Notes: generated by a model from the sequence alone, not told the origin. Shown: positions 1 through 9,844, counted from the stretch's first letter. The stretch: 64,000 nucleotides of DNA from Chthoniobacterales bacterium (GCA_025929155.1 JAICMR010000001.1:31799-95798), one strand, 5' to 3'. Translations and numbers: made by a program.

Positions 1-920
1 TGGGTGATTTCTACGAAGACGTCCTCAAGGGTGGCTTTTCGCTGCGAAAGCTCGCGCACGATCCACTTTCGGTCGCTGGCCAGACGGAAAACCTCCGGAC
101 GGACCTCCGCGCCAGCTTCGGCGCGCAAGGAGAAAATCTCCCACTCTCCTTCACTCGTTAGGGTGACGTCCTTAACCCCATCTACCTTCTTAAGTTCTTC
201 GACGCCGTTGTCGGCCCCGGTTTTGGCTTCGAGAGTGACACCGGTGGCAGTCCGGATTTGGTGGAGCAAATTTTCCGGTGTGTCGCAGGCTTCGATGCGG
301 CCTTTGTTGATAATGATGACGCGACTACAGGTCATCTCTACTTCCGGCAGGATGTGAGTAGAAAGGAGGATTGTGTGCTGGCGGCCGAGGTTCTTGATCA
401 GGTCGCGGACCTGGCGGATTTGGTTGGGGTCGAGGCCGCTCGTCGGTTCATCCAGAATAAGTAGATCCGGTTCGTGCACGAGCGCATCGGCCAGTCCCAC
501 GCGCTGACGATACCCCTTCGAGAGCGCGCCGATGAGTTTGCGCTCCACGTCCTGCAGGCCACACAATTCTTTTACGTCGCCAACTCGTTCCTTGATCCGG
601 CGATGCGAGACGCCCTTCAAGGCGGCGCGGTAATCGAGATATTCGGTGACGCGCATGTCATTATAGAGCGGGACGTTTTCCGGCATGTAGCCGAGGTGGG
701 AACGCGCTTCGAGCGACTTCTCGAAAATGTCGAAACCCGCAATCGTCGCCCGCCCCGAAGTCGGGGGCATGAAGCTGGAAAGGATGCGCATGGTTGTGCT
801 TTTGCCCGCGCCATTCGGGCCGAGGAAACCCATGATTTCTCCCCTGCCAACTTCGAAACTCAGGTTGTCGATCGCCGTCTGGCCGGCGTAGCGTTTGGTG
901 AGATTTTCAACCTTGATCAT
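1..920 (-). CDS. ABC transporter ATP-binding protein, GldA-like (3' end outside window)
   Basis: The gene is read from an ATG at 920 toward the left edge; 306 codons are visible and the end is cut off. The protein is a cytoplasmic ABC ATPase. The sequence shows Walker A GPNGAGKST near residue 33, the signature LSKGYRQR, Walker B LLILDEPTSGLDP and the H-loop STHIL, in normal order. The roughly 80 residues after the H-loop resemble the C-terminal extension of GldA/CcmA-type ABC-2 exporter ATPases. The substrate cannot be told: the permease would lie downstream, beyond the window. The octamer TCGTTAGG lies inside at 155. The family call is firm; the GldA-like label is a similarity judgement from memory. 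Confidence 0.88.
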   Translation of the reverse strand, partial: MIKVENLTKRYAGQTAIDNLSFEVGRGEIMGFLGPNGAGKSTTMRILSSFMPPTSGRATIAGFDIFEKSLEARSHLGYMPENVPLYNDMRVTEYLDYRAALKGVSHRRIKERVGDVKELCGLQDVERKLIGALSKGYRQRVGLADALVHEPDLLILDEPTSGLDPNQIRQVRDLIKNLGRQHTILLSTHILPEVEMTCSRVIIINKGRIEACDTPENLLHQIRTATGVTLEAKTGADNGVEELKKVDGVKDVTLTSEGEWEIFSLRAEAGAEVRPEVFRLASDRKWIVRELSQRKATLEDVFVEIT

Positions 921-988
921 CGTGGCGGTGAGTTACTTAGTGACAGCACGAACGCGCGAAGCGTTGGCATTTTTTTCGGAAAAACATT

Positions 989-2311
989 TCACCGCGCCTG
1001 CAGATTCACCGTCTCCACACGACGTCCGCGCCCGTCGCGTCCGATGATGCCGACGGCGAGATCGATGCTCGATCCGCTGTCGGCTCGCGAGAGGATTTTC
1101 TCGGCCGCCTTCACCGAATTCACCGGATATTTGCCAATCCGGTAAATCACGAGGCCCCGCTCGATTCCGGCGTCGTCCGCCGGGCTGCCGGGCTCAACGG
1201 CGCTGACGAGCGCGCCCTGGCCCGCTGCGTAACCCAGCGCATCGGCCAGCTCAGGCGTCAGATCCTGTAGTTGCAAACCAAGGAGCCGTTCGGCGTTCGT
1301 GGCGCCGGTTTCGTCGTCGGTGGCACCCGGCTTCGGCGGTGGTTGTTTCTCGGCGATCTTCTTGAACGCCTCGACATTTTGCCTGACGACATCGGCCGGA
1401 ATGGCAAACCCGAGGCCTTGCGTCGGGACGCCCTGCGGCGTGAAAGCCATTTTCGCGGAACTAATGCCGACGAGCCGGCCATCAATGTCGATCAACGGCC
1501 CGCCGCTATTGCCGGGATTGATCGCTGCGTCGGTCTGAAGAAGATCGTGGTAATCAACGTTCTCGATCGTGATCTCGCGTTTCACACCGCTGAGAACGCC
1601 GCGGCTGATCGAGGTCCCGTAGCCGAGCGCGTTGCCCACCACGATGACGGTCTGGCCGAGTAAATTGGGCGAGATGTCGTGCAGGTTAATGAAGGGAAGC
1701 GGCTTGTCGCTGTCGATCTTGATCAAAGCGAGATCCTTTTGTTCATCACCAGTGATGTAGCGGGCTTTGTAACTCTTGTTGTCGTTCGTGATGACCTCGA
1801 TCTTGAGGTCGGCCGCGCGGGAAACGACGTGTTCATTCGTGACGATGTAGCCGGAGGGATCGACAAGAAAACCACTCCCGAGGCTCTGCAAAGTCTGGCG
1901 AATTTCCCGCGGCCGATTCCGATAGACGCCGAAAAATTGGGCCGCGAAATCATCCCATGGATCACGCACCTGCCGCCTAACGACGCGCTCGGTATTGATG
2001 TTAACGACGGCGGGAAGGACCTTCGCGACCGCGAGGACCGTGGGCTCAGAGGCGGGATCAGGCGTCGGGGTGACAGTCTGGGCGAACACCGGCGCAGCGG
2101 AGAGAAAAAGGCAAACAAACGCCAGGATCGCCGCGTGAATTTCGGGCAGCGCCTGCGCCTCCCGTGCTGTTTTCGGCGCCCTAGCCGAAATCTGTTCCCA
2201 AACCAGGGTTGGCTGCACAGGAAGCGCGCGAGGACGCACGCTTCGGCACGCAAGGCGTCTGCGTCTGCGCTTCCGGGAACTGTCGCGACGGCAAACCGGG
2301 CTACCGCTCAT
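989..2311 (-). CDS. HtrA/DegP-type periplasmic serine protease with one PDZ domain
   Basis: A trypsin-like protease of the HtrA family, expected to degrade misfolded periplasmic proteins. Counting from the ATG at 2311, the catalytic triad is His161 (TNEHVV), Asp193 (DLALIKI) and Ser269 (GNSGGPL). One PDZ domain follows at roughly residues 335-440. A hydrophobic stretch ending in AAPVFAQ (about residues 75-92) looks like a signal peptide. The Arg-rich segment before it is unusual, so the true start may be further in, for example GTG 2218. ATG 2311 is chosen because GAAGGA precedes it by 7 nt. The frame stays open further upstream, but that part would overlap sucA. The gene is divergent from sucA. 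Confidence 0.87.
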   Translation of the reverse strand: MSGSPVCRRDSSRKRRRRRLACRSVRPRALPVQPTLVWEQISARAPKTAREAQALPEIHAAILAFVCLFLSAAPVFAQTVTPTPDPASEPTVLAVAKVLPAVVNINTERVVRRQVRDPWDDFAAQFFGVYRNRPREIRQTLQSLGSGFLVDPSGYIVTNEHVVSRAADLKIEVITNDNKSYKARYITGDEQKDLALIKIDSDKPLPFINLHDISPNLLGQTVIVVGNALGYGTSISRGVLSGVKREITIENVDYHDLLQTDAAINPGNSGGPLIDIDGRLVGISSAKMAFTPQGVPTQGLGFAIPADVVRQNVEAFKKIAEKQPPPKPGATDDETGATNAERLLGLQLQDLTPELADALGYAAGQGALVSAVEPGSPADDAGIERGLVIYRIGKYPVNSVKAAEKILSRADSGSSIDLAVGIIGRDGRGRRVETVNLQAR

Positions 2312-2433
2312 GAGCGAGTCCTTCACTTCCTGCCTTTTCATGCTCGTTCGGGTCACTTTTGCTCGCGAACATCGGAGCCTCCCCGGGACTGTCAACTTGC
2401 CCGCAGCCCAAACGCTTGCAGAGTTAAATACAC
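2312..2433. other. Divergent intergenic region htrA / sucA
   Basis: 122 bp between two divergent genes must hold both promoters. I see a possible -10-like TTAAAT just before the sucA ATG, but no -35 at good spacing, so no promoter is called. Confidence 0.4.
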
Positions 2434-5193
2434 ATGCGTCCATCGTTCGCGACCCGCGGAAATCTCGATTTGCTCGAGGAAAACTACCGTCGTTGGAAAG
2501 AGAACCCCTCTTCCGTCGATAGCACTTGGGATGCGTTTTTTGAGGGTTTCGAACTGGGTGAAACGCCCTATCGCAACGGCGCGGCCACAACCGCCGCAGC
2601 GCCGCGGAAGGAACCGGCGGAGAGCCCGCTCCAGACGCGAGTGGACGGATTGGTTTACGCATATCGCACGCTCGGGCATTCGATCGCGCGGGTGAATCCG
2701 CTCGCGGATACGCGGCCGAAAAACCCGCTGCTCAGTCTGCGTGAGCTTGGCTTCAGCGAAAAAGATCTCGACCTGCAGGTGTCCTCCAAATTTTTCCTGG
2801 GCAACAAGCGCATGACGCTGCGGCAGATGATCGCCTCGCTCGAGGAGATGTATGCCGACGTGATCGGCTCCGAATTTCAGCACATCCAGAACCCGCGCAT
2901 CCGCAACTGGGTGCGCGACCGGATCGAAGCGCGGCCGACGAAACATCACGCTTCGACCGAAGTGGAGGTCGCGCTTCTGCGAGTGTTGCTGGAATCGGAA
3001 GCGTTCGAGGTTTTCCTCCATACCCGTTACGTCGGGCAGAAACACTTTTCGCTTCAGGGCGCGGAGTCGCTCATGGTGATTCTGGACACGATTTTGCATC
3101 GCTGCCCGGGCCACGGGATCGAGGAGATCTGCATGGGCATGGCGCACCGCGGGCGGCTCAACGTGCTCGCCAATTTCCTCCAGAAATCGCTCAAGCTCCT
3201 CTTCACCGAATTCAGCACGAACTACGTGCCAGACCTGGTCGCAGGTGATGGCGATGTGAAATATCACCTCGGCTACCACACGATGCGCAAGCTTGCGTCC
3301 GGCGCAGAAGTAGAGATTCGGCTCGCGGCCAACCCGAGCCACCTCGAAGCGGTCGATCCAGTCGTGGAAGGCATCGCGCGCGCGCGGCAGCGGATTCGTG
3401 GTGACACCGAGCACCGCCGGAAAGTTTTGCCGCTTCTCATCCATGGCGATGCCGCTTTTGCAGGCCAGGGGATTGTCGCGGAGACGCTTAACATGTCGCA
3501 ACTGCACGGCTACTCGACCGGCGGCACGGTGCACGTGGTCGTAAATAACCAGATCGGTTTCACCACGCTGCCGGAAGACGCGCGGTCCTCGATGTATGCG
3601 ACCGACATCGCGAAGATGATCGAGGTGCCGATCTTTCATGTGAACGGCGACGATCCACTGGCCGTTCGTTTCGTCACCGAGACGGCGCTGGACTTCCGTC
3701 AGGAATTCGGACGCGACGTAGTGATCGACATGTATTGCTACCGTCGCTACGGCCACAACGAAGGCGACGAACCCCTCTTCACCCAGCCCGATCTCTACGC
3801 CAAGATCGCGAAGCGGCCGTCGGTCGCGCGGCTTTACAAAAAGGAGCTGATCGAGGGCAAAGTGCTGAGCGAAGAAGCAGCGGCGGAGTTGGAAAAGGAC
3901 CTGCAGAATCGGCTCGAGACCGCGCTCGAAGAAGTCAAGGCGGCGGAAGGCTCGCCTAACGATCGCAAGGACCGCTTCAAGGAATCAACCGCTGTTTTCC
4001 AGCCGCAATATTCGGGCACCTCCGGGCCGACCGCGATCACGCCGGAGATGTTGAAACAGATCGTTGATGGCCTCACAAAGGTGCCGGAAAACTTCAACCT
4101 GCTCCCGAAAGTGAAGCGGATCACGATCGACCGGCAGCGCGCGGTTTTCGCAGCCGGCGGCCCGTTCGACTGGGGTTTTGCCGAGGCGCTCGCGTTTGGT
4201 TCTCTCCTGCTCGAGGGAATCCCCGTCCGGCTCTCGGGCCAGGATAGTCGGCGCGGCACCTTCAGCCAGCGACATGCCTTTCTTTACGACGCGAAAAGCG
4301 GCAAGCCCTATTTGCCGCTGCTCCATCTCAGCCCGAATCAGGCGCGCATCTGCATCTACAACAGCCTGCTTTCCGAAGCCGCCGTTCTCGGGTTCGACTA
4401 TGGCTACTCGCTCGATTACCCAAACATGCTTTGCCTTTGGGAAGCGCAGTTCGGCGATTTCGCGAACGGCGCGCAGACGATTATCGACCAGTTCGTCGTC
4501 TCGGCAGAATCGAAATGGCAGCGGCCGAGCGGAATCGTCCTCCTCCTGCCGCATGGTTACGAGGGCCAGGGTCCGGAGCATTCCAGCGCACGGCTCGAGC
4601 GGTTCCTGCAGGCCTGCGCGGAGGATAACATCCAGGTCTGCAACCTGACGACAGCGGCGCAATACTTCCACGTCCTGCGGCGGCAGATGAAACGGGATTT
4701 CATTAAGCCGCTCATCATCATGACGCCGAAAAGTCTGCTCCGTTCGGAGGCGGCTTGTTCGCGCACGGAAGATTTCACCCAGGGAAGTTTCTCGGAAATC
4801 ATCGGCGACAACGAAGCGACCGCGCCGGAGAAAATCGAGCGGGTGATTCTGTGTTCCGGGAAGGTTTATTACGACCTCGTGAACCATCGGACGGAGCAAA
4901 AGATCGCGAACGCCGTGATCGTTAGGCTGGAACAGCTCTATCCGTTGGCGGAGGAGAAGCTAATGGAGATTCTCGCACCGTTTCCGCGGGCGAAACAGAT
5001 CGTCTGGTGCCAGGAAGAATCGCAGAACATGGGCGCTTGGACCTACATCGAACCGCGACTGCGGAAGTTGTTAGGCCGCGAGATCGCCTATGCGGGACGG
5101 AACGCGAGCGCGAGCCCGGCGGTGGGCGCGCTCGCCCTGCACAAACGCGAGCAAGCCTGTGTGATAACCGAAGCTTTTAGCGTCTCCTCCTGA
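2434..5193 (+). CDS. sucA: 2-oxoglutarate dehydrogenase E1 component
   Basis: The thiamine-diphosphate-dependent E1 of the TCA-cycle 2-oxoglutarate dehydrogenase complex. It decarboxylates 2-oxoglutarate and passes the succinyl group to E2 lipoate. At 919 aa it has normal full length for E1o. The N-terminus (NLDLLEENYRRWKENP) is the short E2-binding-type helix. The conserved MAHRGRLNVLAN is near residue 238, HGDAAFAGQG near 337 and the cofactor motif VNGDDPLAV near 404. The ATG at 2434 fits the family start. Neither E2 (sucB) nor E3 is nearby; sufS follows after 39 bp. The octamer lies inside at 3955 (read P-N-D) and 4919. Confidence 0.97.
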   Translation: MRPSFATRGNLDLLEENYRRWKENPSSVDSTWDAFFEGFELGETPYRNGAATTAAAPRKEPAESPLQTRVDGLVYAYRTLGHSIARVNPLADTRPKNPLLSLRELGFSEKDLDLQVSSKFFLGNKRMTLRQMIASLEEMYADVIGSEFQHIQNPRIRNWVRDRIEARPTKHHASTEVEVALLRVLLESEAFEVFLHTRYVGQKHFSLQGAESLMVILDTILHRCPGHGIEEICMGMAHRGRLNVLANFLQKSLKLLFTEFSTNYVPDLVAGDGDVKYHLGYHTMRKLASGAEVEIRLAANPSHLEAVDPVVEGIARARQRIRGDTEHRRKVLPLLIHGDAAFAGQGIVAETLNMSQLHGYSTGGTVHVVVNNQIGFTTLPEDARSSMYATDIAKMIEVPIFHVNGDDPLAVRFVTETALDFRQEFGRDVVIDMYCYRRYGHNEGDEPLFTQPDLYAKIAKRPSVARLYKKELIEGKVLSEEAAAELEKDLQNRLETALEEVKAAEGSPNDRKDRFKESTAVFQPQYSGTSGPTAITPEMLKQIVDGLTKVPENFNLLPKVKRITIDRQRAVFAAGGPFDWGFAEALAFGSLLLEGIPVRLSGQDSRRGTFSQRHAFLYDAKSGKPYLPLLHLSPNQARICIYNSLLSEAAVLGFDYGYSLDYPNMLCLWEAQFGDFANGAQTIIDQFVVSAESKWQRPSGIVLLLPHGYEGQGPEHSSARLERFLQACAEDNIQVCNLTTAAQYFHVLRRQMKRDFIKPLIIMTPKSLLRSEAACSRTEDFTQGSFSEIIGDNEATAPEKIERVILCSGKVYYDLVNHRTEQKIANAVIVRLEQLYPLAEEKLMEILAPFPRAKQIVWCQEESQNMGAWTYIEPRLRKLLGREIAYAGRNASASPAVGALALHKREQACVITEAFSVSS

Positions 5194-5232
5194 TCGGCGC
5201 GGAAGCTCCGCCAGATCTCGAGAGTTGGCGCG

Positions 5233-6492
5233 ATGTCCAAGGGGGCGGAGATTAACGCCGTGGACAAAACGGTTGTGACGGATTGGCTAAAAATCCGCGC
5301 GGACTTTCCCATTCTCCAACAACAGGTGCACGGAAAGCCGCTGATCTATTTTGACAATGCGGCCACGACGCAAAAGCCGCGGGCTGTGCTCGAAGCGCTG
5401 CGACATTATTACGAAAAAGATAACGCGAATGTGCATCGCGGCCTGCACGAGCTGAGCTCACGCGCCACCGAAGCTTATGAAGCGGCGCGCGGTCGCGTGG
5501 CCGAATATCTCGGCGCGGCGAATGCGGACGAAATTGTTTTTACCCGCGGCACGACCGAGAGCATCAATCTCGTGGCGCAGGCTTGGGGCGGCAAATTCCT
5601 CCGGCCAAACGACGTCATTTTGGTCACTGAAATGGAACATCATAGCAATCTGGTTCCATGGCAGCTCGTGGCGGACCGAACTGGCGCACGGCTGCGTTTT
5701 GTTCCGGTGCGCGACGACGGCACTCTGGCCTTGGACCAGCTTTCTTCCCTGCTCACAGAGGAGGTGAAACTATTCGCCTTTACTCATGTCTCGAACTCGT
5801 TAGGCACGATCAATCAGGTTGAGGAACTCTGTCGCCGGGCGCGCGCGGTGGGGGCGCTGAGCCTCGTCGATCTCGCCCAAAGCGCCGGACATTTCCCGGT
5901 AGACGTGCGGGAGATGGGCTGCGATTTCGCCGCCTTTTCCGGCCACAAAATGTGCGGGCCGACCGGGATTGGCGTCCTTTACGGGCGGGCTGAGATACTC
6001 GACGCGATGCCACCATGGCAGGGCGGCGGCGAAATGATTGTGAGCGTGACGCTCGAAAAAAGTATCTACAAAAAAGCGCCTCAACGTTTCGAAGCCGGTA
6101 CACCGAATATTGCCGGCGCGATCGGATTGGCGGCGGCGATGGATTACCTCGAGGCGATCGGCCGCGAAAAAATCTCTCGGCACGATGCCGGCCTAACCGC
6201 TCACGCGATCGAGCAGCTTGCAGAAATTCCGGGAGTGCGACTCCTTGGACCGAAAGACCCGCGCGGCGCACTGGCCGGTTTCGTCATGGAATCAGTCCAT
6301 CCGCATGACTTGACGACTTTCGCCGATCGTCAGGGCTTGGCTTTGCGCGGCGGGCACCATTGCAATCAGCCGTTGATGAAAAAATTCGGTCTGTCCGGGA
6401 CCACCCGCGCGAGTTTTTACTTCTACAACACACTCGAAGAAGTCGATCGGATGATCGAGATTCTCCATCAGGCCGCGCGCTTTTTTTCATGA
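5233..6492 (+). CDS. sufS: Cysteine desulfurase SufS
   Basis: A PLP-dependent group II cysteine desulfurase that strips sulfur from L-cysteine for Fe-S cluster assembly. At 419 aa it is full length. Visible are YFDNAATTQKP near residue 37, FTRGTTESINL near 97, the PLP lysine K239 in FSGHKMCGPTG, and the persulfide cysteine C377 in RGGHHCNQP. The stop overlaps the sufU start by 4 bp (ATGA), implying coupled translation of enzyme and sulfur acceptor. The sufBCD genes are not in the window. The octamer at 5797 is read S-L-G. Confidence 0.96.
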   Translation: MSKGAEINAVDKTVVTDWLKIRADFPILQQQVHGKPLIYFDNAATTQKPRAVLEALRHYYEKDNANVHRGLHELSSRATEAYEAARGRVAEYLGAANADEIVFTRGTTESINLVAQAWGGKFLRPNDVILVTEMEHHSNLVPWQLVADRTGARLRFVPVRDDGTLALDQLSSLLTEEVKLFAFTHVSNSLGTINQVEELCRRARAVGALSLVDLAQSAGHFPVDVREMGCDFAAFSGHKMCGPTGIGVLYGRAEILDAMPPWQGGGEMIVSVTLEKSIYKKAPQRFEAGTPNIAGAIGLAAAMDYLEAIGREKISRHDAGLTAHAIEQLAEIPGVRLLGPKDPRGALAGFVMESVHPHDLTTFADRQGLALRGGHHCNQPLMKKFGLSGTTRASFYFYNTLEEVDRMIEILHQAARFFS

Positions 6493-6968
6493 ATTCGGAC
6501 CTGGAAGAACTTTATCAGCAGGTCATTCTCGACCACTCCCGAAGACCGCGAAATTTTGGCGAGTTGGCCGACCCGGCGGTGCGGGTGCACGGCGACAATC
6601 CATCCTGCGGCGACGAGATTCATCTGGCGGTAAAGTTCGGGCCCGGCGACGAAGTGGAAGAGCTGAAATTCACCGGGAGCGGTTGCGCGATCAGTCAGGC
6701 TTCGGCGTCGCTCATGACGATGAAGGTGAAAGGAAAATCTCCGTCGCAGATTCGGTCGATGCTGGACGCCTTTGAGAAACTGGTCACGACGGGGCGCGAG
6801 AGCCACCCGCAGTCGTTAGGCGACCTTGGTCTCCTCGCCGGCGTGCACAAATTCCCGCAGCGGGTGAAATGCGCGATGCTCGCCTGGCGCGCGATCGAAC
6901 AGGCCCTGCAGGAAGACGCCGGCCAAGCAATCGTTTCGACCGAAGCCGAGCCCTCGCAATCAGAATGA
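6489..6968 (+). CDS. sufU: SufU-type Fe-S assembly / sulfur-transfer protein
   Basis: A 159-aa SufU/IscU-fold protein that takes persulfide sulfur from SufS. The zinc/cluster ligand set of SufU is visible: C40 with D42 (NPSCGDEI), C66 (GSGCAISQAS) and C128 (VKCAMLAW). The insertion between the second and third cysteines matches SufU rather than IscU. The ATG at 6489 is preferred over upstream in-frame codons because it gives the family N-terminus and the 4-bp overlap with sufS. The octamer at 6813 is read S-L-G. The short acidic C-terminal tail carries no recognisable motif. Confidence 0.93.
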   Translation: MNSDLEELYQQVILDHSRRPRNFGELADPAVRVHGDNPSCGDEIHLAVKFGPGDEVEELKFTGSGCAISQASASLMTMKVKGKSPSQIRSMLDAFEKLVTTGRESHPQSLGDLGLLAGVHKFPQRVKCAMLAWRAIEQALQEDAGQAIVSTEAEPSQSE

Positions 6969-7099
6969 TGGTTTGGAAGCGCGGCTGAAACTGATCTTAC
7001 CGGCAAATCAGGAGCGGTTTCTGATCCGACAGATTAAGCGGATGCCGCTCATGCTCCGCGGCTTGCGCGGCGCGCGGAGATGACGCTTGTTGTGGAGCG

Positions 7100-8242
7100 A
7101 TGAGCGCACCCCACGTTTTCACTCTCGGGATCGAAGAGGAATTTCAAATCATCGATCCTGAAACGCGCGAGTTGCGTTCCCACATCCAGCAAATCCTCGG
7201 CGAGGGAAAAGTCACGCTGAAGGAGCAGATCAAACCCGAGATGCATCAGTCGGTCGTCGAGCTCGGGACCGACGTCTGCGAAAATATCCACGACGCGCGG
7301 GAACAGGTGATCCGCCTCCGCAGCGAGCTGGCCGCCATGGCTGGGAAAGGCGGTTTGAAAATCGCCTCGGCCGGAACACATCCCTTCTCACATTGGTTCG
7401 ATCAGCACATCACGGAAGGCGAACGCTACGCCACGATCGTGCGAGATTTGCAACAGGTTGCGCGCGCGAATTTGATCTTCGGTCTGCACGTGCACGTCGG
7501 AATCCCGGATCGCTCGACCGCGATCCACGTGATGAATCAGACGCGCTATTTCCTCCCGCATCTTTATGCGCTCTCGACGAATTCGCCCTTCTGGGTCGGC
7601 CGCAACACCGGCTTGAAAGGCTATCGACTCAAAGTCTTCGAGCGTTTTCCGAGAACCGGCACCCCGGACGCGTTCGAAAGCCTCTCCGAGTATGAGGATT
7701 TCCTCAAGCTCCTGATCAAAACCGGCTGCGTCGACAACGCCAAAAAGATCTGGTGGGACATCCGGCTTCATCCATTTTTCGATACGCTCGAGATCCGGAT
7801 TTGCGACGCGCAATCCCGCGTGGACGACACGCTCGCGCTCGCCGCCGTCATCCAGGCGGTCGTCGCAAAGCTCCACAAGTTGCACTGGCAGAACCTGAAT
7901 TTCCGAATCTACCGCCGGCGCTTGATCGACGAAAATCGCTGGCGCGCCTCGCGCTACGGGCTCGATGGCAGGATGATCGACTTCGGCCGGGAAGCGGAGG
8001 TAGAGACGCGCTCGCTGATCGGCGAGTTGCTCGATTTCATTTCCACTGAAGTGGACGAACTCGGAAGCGATCAGGAGATCGCGCACATCGAGCGGATCGT
8101 GCGGGAGGGCACCGGAGCCGACCGGCAGATCGCGGCGTGGGAAAGCGCGCACAACATGCACGACGTGGTCGATCTGCTCGTGCACGAAACCTACGAAAAG
8201 TTGACCGTGCCCGAGCCGGTGGATGAAGCGCTCCGCGCCTAA
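7100..8242 (+). CDS. Carboxylate-amine ligase, YbdK / glutamate-cysteine ligase type 2 family
   Basis: A 380-aa member of the GCS2/YbdK family of ATP-grasp-like carboxylate-amine ligases, which form gamma-glutamyl-type amide bonds in the cytoplasm. The family start FTLGIEEEFQIID, the H-x-H core FGLHVHVGIPD near residue 135 and the WWDIRLHP segment near 220 are visible. Weak glutamate-cysteine ligase activity is known for the family, but the true substrate is unclear. The stop codon is the TAA inside an octamer copy (GCC TAA CGA, 8238-8245). The last 20 nt overlap the acetyltransferase gene, so the two are probably co-transcribed. Confidence 0.9.
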   Translation: MSAPHVFTLGIEEEFQIIDPETRELRSHIQQILGEGKVTLKEQIKPEMHQSVVELGTDVCENIHDAREQVIRLRSELAAMAGKGGLKIASAGTHPFSHWFDQHITEGERYATIVRDLQQVARANLIFGLHVHVGIPDRSTAIHVMNQTRYFLPHLYALSTNSPFWVGRNTGLKGYRLKVFERFPRTGTPDAFESLSEYEDFLKLLIKTGCVDNAKKIWWDIRLHPFFDTLEIRICDAQSRVDDTLALAAVIQAVVAKLHKLHWQNLNFRIYRRRLIDENRWRASRYGLDGRMIDFGREAEVETRSLIGELLDFISTEVDELGSDQEIAHIERIVREGTGADRQIAAWESAHNMHDVVDLLVHETYEKLTVPEPVDEALRA

Positions 8243-8729
8243 CGAACTCGAGCTCGCGCCTGCCGATCCGCTCGCCCCGGAAAGTCTGCGCCTTGCGGCT
8301 GCGCTCTGGGCAGAGCTGAGCGCGATCTATCCGGAGCAAACCGCGCCGCCCTTTCCACCGCGCGATATCGTTGGCGACCGGGCGGTTCTTCTCCTGGCGT
8401 CGTTAGGCGGAGTAGCCATCGGCTGCGGTGCGGTCCGACCGCTGCCAGGCGACCCGCCCGCCAATGGGCCAGAGGCACTCGTGACGGCTGAAATCAAGCG
8501 CCTCTATGTCGCGCCGGAAGCGCGCGGGCGCGGAATCGCAGCCGCGATTCTGGACCAGCTTGAAAGCTGGGCGCGGACGCATGGTTACGAGCGCGTGCAA
8601 CTGGAGACGGGCGGCCGGCAGCCGGCTGCGATTCATCTTTACGAGGAATCTGGTTACGCGCGCATTCCCTGTTACGCGCATCACGCGGCCGATCCACTCG
8701 CGGTCTGCTTCGCAAAGTCGCTCTGGTAA
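8223..8729 (+). CDS. GNAT-family N-acetyltransferase
   Basis: A 168-aa GNAT acetyltransferase using acetyl-CoA; the acceptor is unknown. The acetyl-CoA pyrophosphate-binding motif A is clear (VAPEARGRGIAAAIL, about residues 97-111). A motif-B-like IHLYEESGYARIP follows near residues 138-150, where GNAT enzymes carry their C-terminal Tyr. The ATG at 8223 overlaps the end of the YbdK-type ligase by 20 nt in another frame, suggesting one operon and perhaps a shared small-molecule substrate (inference). The octamer at 8400 is read A-S-L-G. Confidence 0.9.
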   Translation: MKRSAPNELELAPADPLAPESLRLAAALWAELSAIYPEQTAPPFPPRDIVGDRAVLLLASLGGVAIGCGAVRPLPGDPPANGPEALVTAEIKRLYVAPEARGRGIAAAILDQLESWARTHGYERVQLETGGRQPAAIHLYEESGYARIPCYAHHAADPLAVCFAKSLW

Positions 8730-8818
8730 TTCGCCGGACCACCCGGCGCGACCACATTTTTACCTACCTTTCCGTGCGATTGCTCGCGCGACTTTTCCTG
8801 TTTAATCTGTGCGCTCTC

Positions 8819-9844
8819 ATGCGTGACCGCCGATCCATCAGCTCTATCGCCGTCGATCCCGAACTTGTCCCCGGAGCCCGCAACGCGATCTTTGATTGCC
8901 TGCGGCTCCAGCCTGACGAACGCATCACCATTATCACCGACGAGGCGACACTGGAAATCGCGGCGGCGCTCCAGGAGCAGGTCGAGGAAGTCGGCGCGGA
9001 GCACGCCGTTTTCGTGCTCGAGGAATACGCAGAGCGACCGTTGCAGAACATGCCCCGTCTGATCCTGGACGATCTCGCGACGTCGCAGGTTTCGATCTTT
9101 TGCGCGCAAACCCAGCGCGGTGAACTCGGCTCGCGCATGCAGATGAGCGACGTCGTGAACAAGAATCACATCCGTCACGGCCACATGGTAAACATCAGCC
9201 GCGAGATCATGCTCGAGGGAATGCGGGCCGATTTTCATGCGATCGACGCCCACAGCCAGGTGCTTGTCGAGATGGCGCGCCGCACGAAACGCGTCACCTG
9301 CAAAACCGCGGCCGGCACCGACTACAGCGCGGAGCTTTCCTCAAATCTTCGCTGGCTCAAAACGAGCGGCATTATTACTCCCGAGAAATGGGGCAACCTT
9401 CCGGGTGGCGAAATTTTTACTTCGCCCTTCGACAGCGACGGCCTCTTCGTGGTCGACGGCGTGGTGGGCGATTATCTTTGCCAGAAATACGGCGACATCC
9501 AGAAAACCCCCCTAACGATCGAGATCAAAGACAACCGGATTCACAAGCTCGCCTGCGCCAACCAGGAGTTGCTGGAAGAGTTCGCCGCCTACACGAGCAC
9601 CGACGAAAACAGCGACCGCGTCGGTGAGTTCGCGGTCGGCACCAACACCGCCTGCACCCGAATCATCGGGAACATTTTGCAGGACGAAAAAATTCCCGGC
9701 ATCCACATCGCTTTCGGCCATCCGTATGCCGAACATACCGGCCAGACTTGGCTCTCGAAGACGCACATTGACTGCGTCGGCCGCGATTTCGACATCTGGT
9801 TCGACGACGAACAGGTAATGGCGAAGGGGAAATTTTTGGTCTGA
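8819..9844 (+). CDS. Aminopeptidase, M29-like family
   Basis: About 341 aa from the ATG at 8819; an in-frame start at 8774 would add 15 residues with no gain in family fit. The C-terminal half carries the pattern of thermophilic-type M29 aminopeptidases: NLPGGEIFTSP, then EFAVGTNTAC, LQDEKIPGIHIAFG and a TH-x-D pair (KTHIDCV). These supply the Glu/His/Asp residues that bind the two metal ions. The expected role is cytoplasmic removal of N-terminal residues from peptides. The octamer at 9511 is read L-T. No Shine-Dalgarno sequence is seen, and the gene stands alone between the acetyltransferase and a convergent kinase. Confidence 0.78.
   Translation: MRDRRSISSIAVDPELVPGARNAIFDCLRLQPDERITIITDEATLEIAAALQEQVEEVGAEHAVFVLEEYAERPLQNMPRLILDDLATSQVSIFCAQTQRGELGSRMQMSDVVNKNHIRHGHMVNISREIMLEGMRADFHAIDAHSQVLVEMARRTKRVTCKTAAGTDYSAELSSNLRWLKTSGIITPEKWGNLPGGEIFTSPFDSDGLFVVDGVVGDYLCQKYGDIQKTPLTIEIKDNRIHKLACANQELLEEFAAYTSTDENSDRVGEFAVGTNTACTRIIGNILQDEKIPGIHIAFGHPYAEHTGQTWLSKTHIDCVGRDFDIWFDDEQVMAKGKFLV

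Noticed and set aside
2392-3756. Long antisense open frames opposite real genes (also 31483-32712, 49359-50531 and 56495-58285)
   Set aside because: In high-GC sequence such frames arise opposite codon-biased genes. Their translations are His/Arg/Asp-rich with no domain, and the opposite strand encodes well-known enzymes.
6973-7083. A 36-codon ORF with TTG start between sufU and the YbdK-type gene
   Set aside because: The start is weak, with no ribosome-binding site and no recognisable motif; it is too short to support.
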